The notes: generated from the sequence alone by a model not told the origin. DNA of 64,000 nucleotides from an uncultured Roseobacter sp. (GCA_947488305.1 CANKZM010000002.1:372001-436000), one strand, 5' to 3'; positions 38,490 through 47,520 are shown, counted from the stretch's first letter. Made by a program: numbers and translations.

Positions 38490-39845
38490 ATGAGCGCGGT
38501 TCTGGATGTTTTGCCCTTTGCGGATATGAGCAGGCTTGAGTTGGGCTTCTGGTCGTTTGCAGTGCTCTTGGGGATGATCTTCCTTCGGGCGCCTATCGGA
38601 TTGGCGATGTTGCTGTGTGGTTTTGGTGGATGGTATTACGCGATGAACGGCAACCCCACTCCGTTGCTCGCAAAACTCAAATCCGAGACTTACACGACCT
38701 TTTCGAGCTACTCCCTGTCCATCATTCCGCTGTTCCTGCTGATGGGGCAATTCGCAGCCCTTTCGGGCATGTCGCAATCGCTGTTCAAGGCCGCTGAGAG
38801 TTTTCTGGGCCATCGGCGCGGGGGGGTCGCGATGGCCGCTGTGGGGGCCTGTGCTGGCTTCGGTGCGATCTGTGGATCGTCCTTGGCGACGGCGGCCACA
38901 ATGTCACGCGTGGCTTTGCCGGAACTGCGTCGGTATGGCTACTCCGGCGGGTTCTCGACAGCGACCCTTGCCGCAGGCGGTACGCTCGGCATCCTGATCC
39001 CTCCATCGGTCATTCTGGTGATCTACGCCATCATCACCGAACAGAATATCGCCAAGCTGTTCCTTGCGGCATTTGTGCCGGGTTTGCTCGCGGCCTTGGG
39101 ATACATCCTGACCATCTCGCTCTACGTCCGGCTCTACCCGACCTCCGCAGGGACGCGGCCTGCGGTGCCCATGGCGGAACGTTGGCGTGCGCTGGGCGCG
39201 ACATGGCCTGTGCTGTCGATCTTCGTAGTCGTTGTCGGTGGCATCTATCTGGGGTGGTTCACGCCCACCGAAGGTGCCGCTATCGGTGCAGCCGGAACAG
39301 GGATCGTCGCTGTGCTGTCGGGGCGCTTGAACAGGGAAGCTTTCTTGGAAAGCCTTCTGGGCACGGGCCGAACCACCGCGATGATTTTCTTCATCGTGCT
39401 GGGGGCAGGTTTCTACAATGGATTTCTTGCCCTGTCGGGTGTGCCGCAATTCATGGCGGACTGGGTGTTGGGCCAGGGCTTCAGCCCGTGGTTTGTCTTG
39501 TCCATCATCCTGCTGTTCTACCTTGTCTTCGGTTGCTTGATGGATAGCCTTTCGATGATCCTGCTGACCGTACCCATCTTCTTTCCGGTGATCTCGGTCA
39601 TGGATTTCGGAATGTCCCCCGAACAAGTGGCAATCTGGTTTGGCATCCTCGTTCTGATCGTTGTCGAAGTGGGCCTGATCACACCGCCTGTCGGGATGAA
39701 CCTGTTCATCATCAACGCAATGGATCGGGCGACGCCCATCACTGAAACATACCGTGCCGTCTTGTTCTTTGTTGGATCCGATATTTTGCGGGTAGTCATT
39801 CTGGTCCTTTTTCCGGCAATTACTTTATTTTTGATCCCCGGATAA
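38490..39845 (+). CDS. TRAP transporter large permease, DctM family
   Basis: The 451-residue membrane protein has about twelve spans and the DctM signatures: RAPIGLAMLLCG, IPLFLLMGQFAALSGMSQSLF, GACAGFGAICGSSLATAATM and AAGGTLGILIPPSVILVIYAIITEQ. The late TPPVGMNLFIINAM motif is also present. It uses the sodium gradient to drive uptake of the DctP ligand. It is the last gene of the TRAP operon; no strong terminator follows, but a structured gene-free stretch does. Confidence 0.93.
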   Translation: MSAVLDVLPFADMSRLELGFWSFAVLLGMIFLRAPIGLAMLLCGFGGWYYAMNGNPTPLLAKLKSETYTTFSSYSLSIIPLFLLMGQFAALSGMSQSLFKAAESFLGHRRGGVAMAAVGACAGFGAICGSSLATAATMSRVALPELRRYGYSGGFSTATLAAGGTLGILIPPSVILVIYAIITEQNIAKLFLAAFVPGLLAALGYILTISLYVRLYPTSAGTRPAVPMAERWRALGATWPVLSIFVVVVGGIYLGWFTPTEGAAIGAAGTGIVAVLSGRLNREAFLESLLGTGRTTAMIFFIVLGAGFYNGFLALSGVPQFMADWVLGQGFSPWFVLSIILLFYLVFGCLMDSLSMILLTVPIFFPVISVMDFGMSPEQVAIWFGILVLIVVEVGLITPPVGMNLFIINAMDRATPITETYRAVLFFVGSDILRVVILVLFPAITLFLIPG

Positions 39846-40160
39846 TCCGATCCCCGAGAACGCCGAAAACGAATCCAACTTTCGCGGAAAGTCTTGAAGT
39901 ATGCGCCCTTTAGTGCAGGATACAGGCGGCGTGGTTTGCAGAATCTTGGGAGGGATTCATGTTTCGTCTGGTCTGGCCAGTCACAGCGTTATCTGCTGGT
40001 TCTCGGCGGGAGGAGCTAGAACCAGCGTGCTGGTGCGGCGCCGCAGACGAGCGCGCGTGTAACTACGCCTTGACGGCGCTGAAGGTTTTTGTCGAAAGAA
40101 CCTTCAGCGTCATTTGCCGCATTGCGTTGGATGCAGGGCGGGGCTTCAAGATAAGCGGGG
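39846..40160 (+). other. structured gene-free stretch, possible small RNA
   Basis: No convincing protein gene is seen in these 315 bases. Three strong inverted repeats lie in a row. GCTGGTTCT/AGAACCAGC (39995-40026) has a 14-base purine-rich loop containing GGGAGGAG. A 12-base palindrome TGCGGCGCCGCA is at 40034-40045. CGCTGAAGGTT/AACCTTCAGCG (40077-40109) has an 11-base loop and is followed by TCATTT. This looks more like RNA structure than coding sequence. A 76-codon frame at 39959 has a good ribosome site but an implausible product. Confidence 0.4.
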
Positions 40161-40643
40161 TTGCTCGCTCAGAGTGTCGTTGTGGTTGAGGATGACAACG
40201 ATTTTCCGTGGCCCGAGCACGCCTACGTTCCGGGGGTAAGCCCCCGTCACAGGCCCGAATTTTTTGATGAAATCAAAATGTCGGTCCCATCTGATTTGCC
40301 TGCGGATCAGCTGCATGAAACCCACGCTTTCAGGGCAGGTAAGCGATACTTTGATGAGGGTTTCTTTTGGGAATGCCATGAAGTTTTGGAGGTGGTCTGG
40401 CGCCAGACAAGTGATCCGAGCCCGGAGCGCGATATGGTCCTCGCCTTGATCCAACTTGCCAATGCCCGTCTCAAAGTGCTGATGCGCCAGCCACGCGCCG
40501 CGATGCGGTTGTGCGACATGGTGGAAACCCATATTTCCCGTTGCCCGGATGATCGCGCTATCCTGGGATTGCAAACCGCTGAGCTTCGCAGCTTGATCAG
40601 CGAGGCCCGCCTTGTGGCCAAGGATGCAATTCAAACGCCCTAA
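40161..40643 (+). CDS. DUF309 domain protein
   Basis: The small protein (up to 160 residues) contains the DUF309 core FRAGKRYFDEGFFWECHEVLEVVWRQ (about 57-82) with its conserved F-x-x-G and H-E-x-x-E-x-x-W residues, then DMVLALIQLANARLKVLM. It is probably all-helical and cytoplasmic. The function of the family is unknown. The start is uncertain: the frame opens at TTG 40161, and GTG 40182 is an alternative. No ATG is available before the conserved region except Met at residue 40. Confidence 0.82.
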   Translation: MLAQSVVVVEDDNDFPWPEHAYVPGVSPRHRPEFFDEIKMSVPSDLPADQLHETHAFRAGKRYFDEGFFWECHEVLEVVWRQTSDPSPERDMVLALIQLANARLKVLMRQPRAAMRLCDMVETHISRCPDDRAILGLQTAELRSLISEARLVAKDAIQTP

Positions 40644-40692
40644 ACTATGGCTGAGCAATAGTCAGTGCTCCGGCAATAAAAAATTAGTGTTT

Positions 40693-40706
40693 TTGACTTG
40701 AGTCAA
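40693..40706. promoter_or_regulatory. FNR/Dnr-like palindrome
   Basis: TTGACTTGAGTCAA is a perfect 14-base palindrome of the CRP/FNR class (TTGAC-N4-GTCAA). It differs from the FNR consensus by one base per half-site. It is 69-84 bases upstream of the possible starts of the 44-residue cysteine-motif peptide. Confidence 0.6.
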
Positions 40707-40789
40707 GGAAGCCTGCCCCGGTTGTTGAAAGGATGATCGTCGGTTCACGCGTTAAATGGTGGCAATACAGGAGAATGGAAGTGCAGAAA

Positions 40790-40924
40790 ATGACTGATCA
40801 GAAAGGTACTCGGGCCCGTGGTAACTGCATCGGTTGTTCCGATTGCAGCGGCGTTTGTCTGGCGCTGGTGGATTTGGCTGTGGTGCCTGAAACTGTCCTG
40901 AAAACTCAAAGGCCGGCCCGCTAA
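40790..40924 (+). CDS. 44-residue peptide with CX2CX2CX3C motif
   Basis: The short frame reads MTDQKGTRARGNCIGCSDCS and continues with GVC. Cys13, Cys16, Cys19 and Cys23 form CX2CX2CX3C, the spacing that binds a [4Fe-4S] cluster in ferredoxins, although the usual following proline is a leucine here. The rest is hydrophobic and ends KTQRPAR. GGAAG lies 8 bases before the ATG; an in-frame ATG at 40775 would place AGGAG too close. An FNR-like palindrome lies upstream. No known family was recognised. Confidence 0.62.
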   Translation: MTDQKGTRARGNCIGCSDCSGVCLALVDLAVVPETVLKTQRPAR

Positions 40925-40941
40925 ACGCACCGGCTTTGGCG

Positions 40942-41430
40942 TTAGCCTTGCGCCAAGAGGATCAACGTAGCCAGACCCCATAGGGTCATCTGGTAGTGTG
41001 TGTTCTGTGCGCCTTCGTGACAGAACCAATAGCAGAAATAATTCCCAACAATCAGAAAGGCGGACCAGATCGCCAGAAAAGCGGTGGCACCAAGCATTGC
41101 CACGGGTCGTGCTGTTTCGGCAGTGAGGACGCCAAGGAGGCTGATCGCGAGAGCGCCAGCACCAACCCAAAGCAACAGGGTGGCTGTGAGCTCCGCCGCG
41201 ACAACGCAGCGAAAAACGAATTTCTGAATTCGTCGGTCTGAAATCGCGCGATGCGCAACCTGCCTGTAGGCGTCAGGGTATTCATCCCGCATACGTGCCA
41301 TGCTCAGAACTTCCGCCGTGTAAGTCTCATTCATGGTGGGGTGCAGAAGGTTGTCGAGAACGCCTGTCGTCAGCCAGCAGGCCAATCCAACTGTCGCGAC
41401 GATCTGTGCCAATAAAAGTGCCAAGTCCAT
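40942..41430 (-). CDS. DUF2165 integral membrane protein
   Basis: The 162-residue protein has four predicted membrane helices (about 3-25, 74-96, 98-120, 135-160). The DUF2165 features are LLHPTMNETYTAEVLSMARMRDEYP in the first loop and AFLIVGNYFCYWFCHEGAQNTHYQ before the last helix. Its role is unknown. It is convergent with the small cysteine peptide and lies downstream of the peptide-binding-protein gene, with a terminator between. Confidence 0.85.
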   Translation of the reverse strand: MDLALLLAQIVATVGLACWLTTGVLDNLLHPTMNETYTAEVLSMARMRDEYPDAYRQVAHRAISDRRIQKFVFRCVVAAELTATLLLWVGAGALAISLLGVLTAETARPVAMLGATAFLAIWSAFLIVGNYFCYWFCHEGAQNTHYQMTLWGLATLILLAQG

Positions 41431-41461
41431 TACTTGCTCCTTTCCGGCACGTTATGCGCAT

Positions 41462-41493
41462 AAAAAAAGGCCGCGCAATGGTGCGCGGCCTTT
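41462..41493 (-). terminator. terminator of the substrate-binding-protein transcript
   Basis: On the minus strand AAAGGCCGCGC pairs with GCGCGGCCTTT over a 6-base loop and continues into a seven-T run. It lies 18 bases after the binding-protein stop. Confidence 0.9.
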
Positions 41494-41510
41494 CTGGAGT
41501 ACAAGTCGTA

Positions 41511-43178
41511 TCAGGTCCAGGCGATTTCCGCAGGACGATATTCAAAGCTGATATGGTGGCCAGCACCAACCAGACCTTCTTTGGTGTGGTTGTAGAGCGA
41601 ACGCCAGTAGGGTTGAATGGTGACCCCTTCTTCCTGGACCAGCGCGGCTGCTTCCTTCACGATCTCACGACGTTTTTCCACATCCGCGGTGGCGAGCGCT
41701 TTATCAAGCAGGGCATCGAATTCTTCGTTTGCCCAACCAAACTCGTTCCATGCTTCACCCGACCGATAGGCCAGAGCCCACACCTGCACACCCAGTGGCC
41801 GGTGGTTCCAGTTGGTTGAAGAGAACGGGTACTTTGACCAGTCATTCCAGAACGTCGAGCCCGGCAGGATCGTACGTTTGACCTTGATGCCGGCATCCCG
41901 CAGTTGTGCTGCAACAGCGTCGGTGGTGTCTTTCCGCCACGCGTCATCAATTGACATCAGCTCATGCTCAAAGTCGGCCATGCCCGCTTCGTCCATCAGC
42001 GCTTTGGCCGCGGCCGGGTCATGTTTTTGTGGTGGCAGCTCTGCATAGTCCGGGTGCATCGGTCCAACATGGTGGTTTTCAGCCACGATGCCGCGTCCTG
42101 CATAGCCCAGCTCAAGCAGGATTTCATTGTCTACTGCCATTGCAATCGCCTGACGGACGCGTTTGTCCGCATAGGGTTGCATGCCATCGACTTCCGCCAA
42201 TTGATTGGGACGGATCACGATCGTCGATGCTGTGGCGATGGAGTTTTCAACCCAACCGTCCAGCGTGCTGAAGATATCGATGAAGTCCCCTTCGATCGAA
42301 TAGGTCATATCAATCTCTTCCGCTTCGGCAGCGGCGACGAACGCAGAAGGATCGGTGCCGTAGTCGATGAACTCGAGCCGGTCGAGATAGGGACCGCCGT
42401 AGACATCCGTACCCCACCAGGTGTGATCCGGGTTCTTGACCAGCACGCCTTTCACACCGACTTCCAGCATCTCAGGCAGGTAAGGGCCGGTGCCGACAGG
42501 ATTTGCCAGCGGATCGGCGGCATCAAAGGACGCAGGAACAATTGCGGCAGGGTAATCCGCCATGCCGGGGATCAATGAGATGTCGGGACGCGGAAGCGCC
42601 AGTTTCACGGTTGTGGCATCCACGACTTGGATCGCACCGTCGATTGCCTGTCCGGTTGCTTCGTCGATCAAAACGCCGAAACGGCCGGCCATCGAGTTGC
42701 CTTCGAGGTCCTTTTCACACCAGCCGGCGATATTGCGCGCAACGTCTTCGGCGGTAAAGTCGGAGCCGTCGTTCCATTTCACACCTGGACGCACGTTCAG
42801 GGTATATTCGGTGGCGTCGTCATTAATTTCCCAGCTTTCCAAGAGCGAGGGGCGGAATGTACCGTCGTTTTCATAGGTGACGAGGTATTCAAGCCAGCCG
42901 CGGCTGAAGTTGGCGATCTGGCTCCAGTCATATGTCCGTGGATCTTTGAGGGCGCGTACTTCTTGTTGCATGCGCACGGTACCGCCCATTTGATGACCGC
43001 CGGCCCGCGCCGCCGGTGCCGACAAACCGAGCATCGCGTAGGCCGTGGCAGTTGTCGCGCCAAAGGCGCTGGCGGTAGCCAGGAATTCGCGACGGCTGAT
43101 GTGGTCGCTGGCGGTCTTTGCCGCCGACTCCACGATCGCCTTTGGCAACGGTTTGCCGGTACGAGTGTAAAATGTCAT
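41511..43178 (-). CDS. ABC substrate-binding protein (SBP family 5), Tat-exported
   Basis: The 555-residue protein has a long N-terminus with a twin-arginine motif ([20 protein letters not shown], about 28-47) ending AARA, so it is probably folded before export. The mature part has the oligopeptide-binding pattern ([47 protein letters not shown]). No permease or ATPase gene lies beside it. It is 115 bases downstream of the dioxygenase gene on the same strand and may supply that pathway's substrate. ATG 43178 has AGAGGAAG upstream. Confidence 0.9.
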   Translation of the reverse strand: MTFYTRTGKPLPKAIVESAAKTASDHISRREFLATASAFGATTATAYAMLGLSAPAARAGGHQMGGTVRMQQEVRALKDPRTYDWSQIANFSRGWLEYLVTYENDGTFRPSLLESWEINDDATEYTLNVRPGVKWNDGSDFTAEDVARNIAGWCEKDLEGNSMAGRFGVLIDEATGQAIDGAIQVVDATTVKLALPRPDISLIPGMADYPAAIVPASFDAADPLANPVGTGPYLPEMLEVGVKGVLVKNPDHTWWGTDVYGGPYLDRLEFIDYGTDPSAFVAAAEAEEIDMTYSIEGDFIDIFSTLDGWVENSIATASTIVIRPNQLAEVDGMQPYADKRVRQAIAMAVDNEILLELGYAGRGIVAENHHVGPMHPDYAELPPQKHDPAAAKALMDEAGMADFEHELMSIDDAWRKDTTDAVAAQLRDAGIKVKRTILPGSTFWNDWSKYPFSSTNWNHRPLGVQVWALAYRSGEAWNEFGWANEEFDALLDKALATADVEKRREIVKEAAALVQEEGVTIQPYWRSLYNHTKEGLVGAGHHISFEYRPAEIAWT

Positions 43179-43293
43179 GTTCTTCCTCTCTGTTGGCACG
43201 CATTTTTCGGCGCGCTGGATCCGGTATTTGTCCGGTAGGTGATGCAGTTGATCTGCTTCTCATTCGAAACCCCATCGGGGAACGCGGCGATAG

Positions 43294-44172
43294 TCAAACA
43301 CTCTGACACATGGCGTCAAGCCCATCTTCGGGTCGAAGCGAGACACATAGGCTCGATAACCGGCGAGGTTGGGCGTAATTCCATGGCCTCGCACGATGGA
43401 GAACAGCGCGTTGGTCCCAGATCAGAACGTCGCCAACACGCCATTTATGGCTGTAGATGTACTCTGGTTGGGTGATGAATGACGCTAATTCACCAAGCAA
43501 TGTCGCTGACGACCCTTGATCCCAACCTTCAATCTTGAATGCGTGGCTGGCAATATAAAGCGCCCCGCGTCCGTTGACCGGGTTCCGGAAGACGGCGGGC
43601 CAGCACTGATCGGGCCATTTGTGAAACATCGGTAATTTTGCCAATTCCGGCGAAATCTGACTGCGGGAGTGCGAATATCGGTGGCAAAGCGATTTCGCGC
43701 GAATCTGTTCCTTCAGGTTCTGGGGCATGTCGGCCCAACCTGCACGTGAAGACGCGAGCTGTGTTTCGCCTCCGGTCTCTGTGACAATGCGCGCGACTAG
43801 GATATTTGTCAGCGCGGGAACGGGCAGGAAGGTGCTATCGATATGCCACAGCATATTGGCCTTGAGGTTCAGGGTGTGCAGATCCATTTCGTCGGTCAGC
43901 TTGCCGTCGTCCCGGATGTTGGTCACCTGCGGGACGCTGAAGGTTTCGCCAGTCTTGCGTTCATCGGCCAGACGGTCTTCGATCGGGCCAAAGAGGCGAG
44001 CCAGCCGTATATGCGCTTCATCGTCAAGCGACTGGTTGCGGAACAGCAGGGCGGAGTGTTCTTCGAACTCGGCACGCAGGTGGTGGTACCCCGTAGCGTC
44101 CACTTTCGATAAATCGAAATCATGCACCTCAACCCCAAATCGCTCTGACAGTGGCGTTGTCTTCAGTTTCAT
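43294..44172 (-). CDS. TauD/TfdA-family Fe(II)/2-oxoglutarate dioxygenase
   Basis: The 292-residue enzyme keeps the iron triad: WHIDST (His110, Asp112) and VLHRARPW (His259). PRRLSS (about 268-273) supplies the 2-oxoglutarate-binding Arg. The N-terminus (PLSERFGVEVHDFDLSKV) is of the 2,4-D/taurine dioxygenase type. The substrate is unknown. Its start overlaps the stop of the FAD oxidase gene by 4 bases, so the two are translationally coupled. Confidence 0.9.
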   Translation of the reverse strand: MKLKTTPLSERFGVEVHDFDLSKVDATGYHHLRAEFEEHSALLFRNQSLDDEAHIRLARLFGPIEDRLADERKTGETFSVPQVTNIRDDGKLTDEMDLHTLNLKANMLWHIDSTFLPVPALTNILVARIVTETGGETQLASSRAGWADMPQNLKEQIRAKSLCHRYSHSRSQISPELAKLPMFHKWPDQCWPAVFRNPVNGRGALYIASHAFKIEGWDQGSSATLLGELASFITQPEYIYSHKWRVGDVLIWDQRAVLHRARPWNYAQPRRLSSLCVSLRPEDGLDAMCQSV

Positions 44173-45578
44173 TTTGCGCTCCCTAGGGCTTCAATCTCGT
44201 CAGCGGGCAGGTGCTTTACCTTATCCCAGGCGGCCGATTTCGCACTGTTCAACAGCCCCTTTGGGTCCAGACGCTTCTTCATTGCGAGATGGCTGTAATC
44301 CGCGTTTTTCAACCCGCCGCCTTCCACGCGCCAGGTATGAGCGTCATAGACCGGGAAACCGTTGGACTCGTAGGTGGCATTGATTTCCGCCAACCGTTCC
44401 GGCGTTGAATACCAGATGATCGGCAAATCGAAGGTCACCATCTGGCCGCCGACCCGCGCGAATTCGTGGTGCATCCAGACGTCATCGCCCAGCTTGGGAC
44501 GCAGGGCAGCGATGGCCTCCGGATCGGGAGGCGTTGGGCATCCCACCTGCTGGTAGGTCGCCGAGCGATCCGCTTTCAGAACCTGCAGCGTTGTATGGTT
44601 GTAGGAGAAGTCAAAGACATGCGGCAGCTTGGCAGCGATCCTCTCTTCTTCGGTCAAGGTGAGGTCCACATGTCCGCCCTGTGACGCGATCAGAGACCGA
44701 AAACCCGAGACGTGTTCCATCGGAAGGAGGGACACCAGAAGATGTTTGTCTTTTCGGATATGCCCGTTGAGCTTGGGGAAATACGCACAGATGCGGGCAT
44801 CAATCGTCGTCAGCAGTTTTCGCGCGATGTCGGTGGTATTGGCCAAAGCAATACCGGCGGCATAGGCCGCCTCATAGCTGTCAAAACTCGCCATGCATCC
44901 CACCCAGTTTCGCGTGGGCACGGTGCGCAGCGTGACTTCAGTGATCACGCCATTGAGCCCCCAGGCATGATGGATCTGCAAGGTGTCTGACCCTTCGAAA
45001 ACATGCTCCTTTGGGTCGTCTTCCACCGAAAGGACCTTGAGGGCCAGCAGGTTGCCCGGATCACGCAAGGCACCATTGGCAATTGAGCCGATACCAGCCG
45101 AGCCGCCTGCCACAAATCCGCCGATGGTGGCGATATCCTGCGTGGACGGAAACATGGCCATCTCCTGGCCCTCTTTGACCAGGGCGGCATTGATATCGGC
45201 CATCAAAGCGCCCGCTTCGACCCGTACAAACCCGTCACCGATTTCCAGAATGCGGTTCATGGCCGTCGTTTCGATGATAAGGCCACCTTCCATCGGAACA
45301 GCTTGGCCGTAGTTGCCGGTTCCCCCCCCGCGCAGAACGATTGGTGCACCTTTTGAGTAAGCGACCGACAACACATGCCGAAGCTCCTGAGTTGTTTCGG
45401 GACGCGCAACAAGATCACCAAAACATCTACGAAGCTCTGCATTCAGTATCGGGCTGTACCAGAAAAAGTCGCGGCTACGTTTTTTGACCAATACCGGTTC
45501 CGCAATCACTTCAACCGGGTGAAGTTCTTTTGCAAAAGCCTGCCAGTCGATGCTCGTCTTACCTGAAACGGATGTCAT
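44169..45578 (-). CDS. FAD-linked oxidase, GlcD/vanillyl-alcohol-oxidase type
   Basis: The 469-residue flavoprotein has the PCMH-type FAD domain: ARPETTQELRHVLSVAYSKGAPIVLRGGGTGNYGQAVPMEGG (about 60-100) and later QDIATIGGFVAGGSAGIGSI. A C-terminal region follows, without Fe-S cysteine clusters. It probably oxidises an alcohol, hydroxy-acid or amine. The start is the ATG at 45578, which overlaps the amidohydrolase stop (ATGA); the longer in-frame extension lies inside that gene and is rejected. Confidence 0.88.
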   Translation of the reverse strand: MTSVSGKTSIDWQAFAKELHPVEVIAEPVLVKKRSRDFFWYSPILNAELRRCFGDLVARPETTQELRHVLSVAYSKGAPIVLRGGGTGNYGQAVPMEGGLIIETTAMNRILEIGDGFVRVEAGALMADINAALVKEGQEMAMFPSTQDIATIGGFVAGGSAGIGSIANGALRDPGNLLALKVLSVEDDPKEHVFEGSDTLQIHHAWGLNGVITEVTLRTVPTRNWVGCMASFDSYEAAYAAGIALANTTDIARKLLTTIDARICAYFPKLNGHIRKDKHLLVSLLPMEHVSGFRSLIASQGGHVDLTLTEEERIAAKLPHVFDFSYNHTTLQVLKADRSATYQQVGCPTPPDPEAIAALRPKLGDDVWMHHEFARVGGQMVTFDLPIIWYSTPERLAEINATYESNGFPVYDAHTWRVEGGGLKNADYSHLAMKKRLDPKGLLNSAKSAAWDKVKHLPADEIEALGSAK

Positions 45579-46828
45579 GCCAAATGCCCCCCGGATCGTT
45601 GTGAAAGCGGCAGCAACGGCGTTCGTGCTGATGTCAGATCGGACGTATTCGCCACAGAACATAGCCGCAGGTTTTCTACGGGTGTTTTTTCAATAAACGG
45701 CTCTGAGAGGCCCATGGCACGTGCCGGGTTCAGGGTGATCGCTGGCAGCCAATCCCCCATGGGCGGATCAAGGTGCGCCGCGAGTGCTGCAAGATGCAGT
45801 GCAGCGCGGGGATCGTGCTGGCCCATCGGGCAAAAAGCATCCGCAACATTGTCCGACCCAACCGCAATGGGAACACCAGCCGCATGCAGCTCTCTCAGGC
45901 GTGTGATGCCTCGCCTATCCGGCGTGCCCGTAGTACGTCCCTGCAGGTACAGGTTGGTGGTGGGCAGGGCGCATATAGTGATATTTGCGCGCAAAAGCTT
46001 ATCTATCAGCCGGTCAAGATCACCTCCATGCCTGTCGATGAGGCTGACGGCATGACCGCACAGGATTGGTCCTTGGAACCCTGTTTCATTAGCGGCGTCG
46101 CTAATCGCCTCCACACCATTGAATGCCCCCAGACCTTCATCGACATGAAAATCCAGCGCCAACCCGTATCGGTCTGCGGCGGCAAAGGCGTTTGCCAACC
46201 CATTTCTTATGTCCGTTTTGTCGTGGTGCAGGATGAATGTACCCAGCACCCCTCCGGTGCGCGCCGAAACAATTCTGGCGGCGTCGGCGCAAAACTGGGC
46301 CTCGGCGAGCAGTGCGATGCCGATGAGCGCGGCACTTTGCAAGATGAAGTCGGAATGGTCTTCGGCAAGTTCTGCCAGAACTGACCACGCCAGTGGTGGT
46401 TCCGCAGTATCCCCCCAGTCAATGTGGCTGCGCACTGCGTTACATCCCGATAGCTTTAGTTCTGCCAGGCCTTTTGCCATGCGATGTCGCAGGTCACTTT
46501 CAGTCCAATTGGCTTTGTCCCTTCTCTGGGCTTCAAGTGCGAAAGAAAGATCGCCACCGACCTGTGCCATGCGGCCGACCGTATGACATTTGTCGAGATG
46601 GCAATGAATTTCGACCAGCGCCGGCAGGAGCATCCTTGGCGCATCACTTGGTTTCGCAAGGGAGAGGCTGTGGACGTAGCCTTCGCGGATCGACAAATCC
46701 CCACGCACACAATCATGTACCGCTGTGCCACCAAAACTGGCGGGATTTCGCAGGAGTGCTGTGGGCACGAGTATGTCGCGCAAGACAAAGTTGGACATGT
46801 CTCGTAATTCTGTAGCTGCAGGCGACAC
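45575..46828 (-). CDS. amidohydrolase, cytosine-deaminase-like
   Basis: The 417-residue metal-dependent hydrolase has LVEIHCHLDKCHTVG (His75, His77 and Asp79 of the CodA-type H-x-H-x-D), a central LDFHVDEGLGAFNGVEA, ILCGHAVSLIDRHGGD and the metal Asp in VGSDNVADAFCP. This is the cytosine deaminase/atrazine-type group, acting on cyclic amidines or amides. GTG 46828 has a perfect AGAGGAG 8 bases upstream and is preferred to ATG 46798. It is first in a three-gene overlapping set and divergent from a RidA gene. Confidence 0.88.
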   Translation of the reverse strand: MSPAATELRDMSNFVLRDILVPTALLRNPASFGGTAVHDCVRGDLSIREGYVHSLSLAKPSDAPRMLLPALVEIHCHLDKCHTVGRMAQVGGDLSFALEAQRRDKANWTESDLRHRMAKGLAELKLSGCNAVRSHIDWGDTAEPPLAWSVLAELAEDHSDFILQSAALIGIALLAEAQFCADAARIVSARTGGVLGTFILHHDKTDIRNGLANAFAAADRYGLALDFHVDEGLGAFNGVEAISDAANETGFQGPILCGHAVSLIDRHGGDLDRLIDKLLRANITICALPTTNLYLQGRTTGTPDRRGITRLRELHAAGVPIAVGSDNVADAFCPMGQHDPRAALHLAALAAHLDPPMGDWLPAITLNPARAMGLSEPFIEKTPVENLRLCSVANTSDLTSARTPLLPLSQRSGGHLA

Positions 46829-46961
46829 CGCTTGGCTCCTCTTTTCAAAGGATGACTTGGGTGGCCCTAAGAGAACTGCGTCTGTGCCAGAGAATCTGCG
46901 CCAAGGGTTTCAAATAACCTCTTCCTGCGCAAGGATGTATTTGCCCAACCGGAGATACCGC

Positions 46962-47351
46962 ATGAAGTCGCTCGTGCCAAAAGGCATTGCACCGCCGTTC
47001 GCGCGGTATTCGCATGGGGTCGAACTGCCGCGAGGGGCACGCCTTATCAGAACGTCCGGGCAATTAGGTCAGGCCGAGGATGGCACAGTTCCCGCAAGCG
47101 CGCGAGAGCAAGCCCACATCTGTTTTGACAACATTCGGAGGATTCTCGAAGCCGGCGGTATGACCGAACAAAACGTCTGCCATGTCAGCGGGTTTGTGAC
47201 AGATCGCGAGCATATGTCCGGTTACATGACCGCCCGTGATGCCTTTCTGGCAGATGTTTGCGTGCTGCCCACCTCAACACTTTTGATCGTCGCCGGTTTT
47301 ACCCGCCCCGAGTTCGTTGTCGAAGTGGAGGTCTGGGCGGCGGAGCAATAA
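46962..47351 (+). CDS. RidA/YjgF-family protein of the catabolic locus
   Basis: The 129-residue RidA homologue has IAPPFARYSHGVELPRGARLIRTSGQLGQAEDGTVP, REQAHICFDNIRRILEAGGM and a C-terminal FTRPEFVVEVEVWAAE with the usual R-P-E end. It differs clearly from the RidA protein at 2522. ATG 46962 has GGAG 7 bases upstream. Its position divergent to the amidohydrolase suggests that it hydrolyses an imine or enamine made in that pathway. Confidence 0.88.
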   Translation: MKSLVPKGIAPPFARYSHGVELPRGARLIRTSGQLGQAEDGTVPASAREQAHICFDNIRRILEAGGMTEQNVCHVSGFVTDREHMSGYMTARDAFLADVCVLPTSTLLIVAGFTRPEFVVEVEVWAAEQ

Positions 47352-47362
47352 GCTCGGTGATA

Positions 47363-47512
47363 TCACTCTGCGCTGTTATTCTGGTTCTCATTCACGGCAT
47401 CATCGCTTTTGGCTCGCCGCTCCTCTTTCTTTTTCTGCAATTTTTTGAAGCCAAAAAAGAAGACAATGAACACGACGATCCAAAAGAGGAGTTCGACGAA
47501 AGCTTCACCCAT
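47363..47512 (-). CDS. 49-residue membrane peptide downstream of hmgA
   Basis: The short frame starts 8 bases after the hmgA stop, with AAGGTGA just before its ATG. It begins MGEAFVELLFWIVVFIVFFF, a single hydrophobic helix, followed by a basic stretch (GFKKLQKKKEERRAKS) and an acidic/polar tail. The positive-inside rule predicts a cytoplasmic C-terminus. No family was recognised. It probably shares the hmgA transcript. Confidence 0.6.
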   Translation of the reverse strand: MGEAFVELLFWIVVFIVFFFGFKKLQKKKEERRAKSDDAVNENQNNSAE

Positions 47513-47520
47513 AGGTCACC

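Noticed and set aside
38904-39626. 240-codon minus-strand frame
   Set aside because: Antisense to the DctM permease gene, with a low-complexity His/Gln/Arg product.
39959-40189. 76-codon frame with a GGGAGGG ribosome site
   Set aside because: It spans three strong inverted repeats, its product has no fold-like pattern, and it runs into the DUF309 gene. RNA structure explains the region better.
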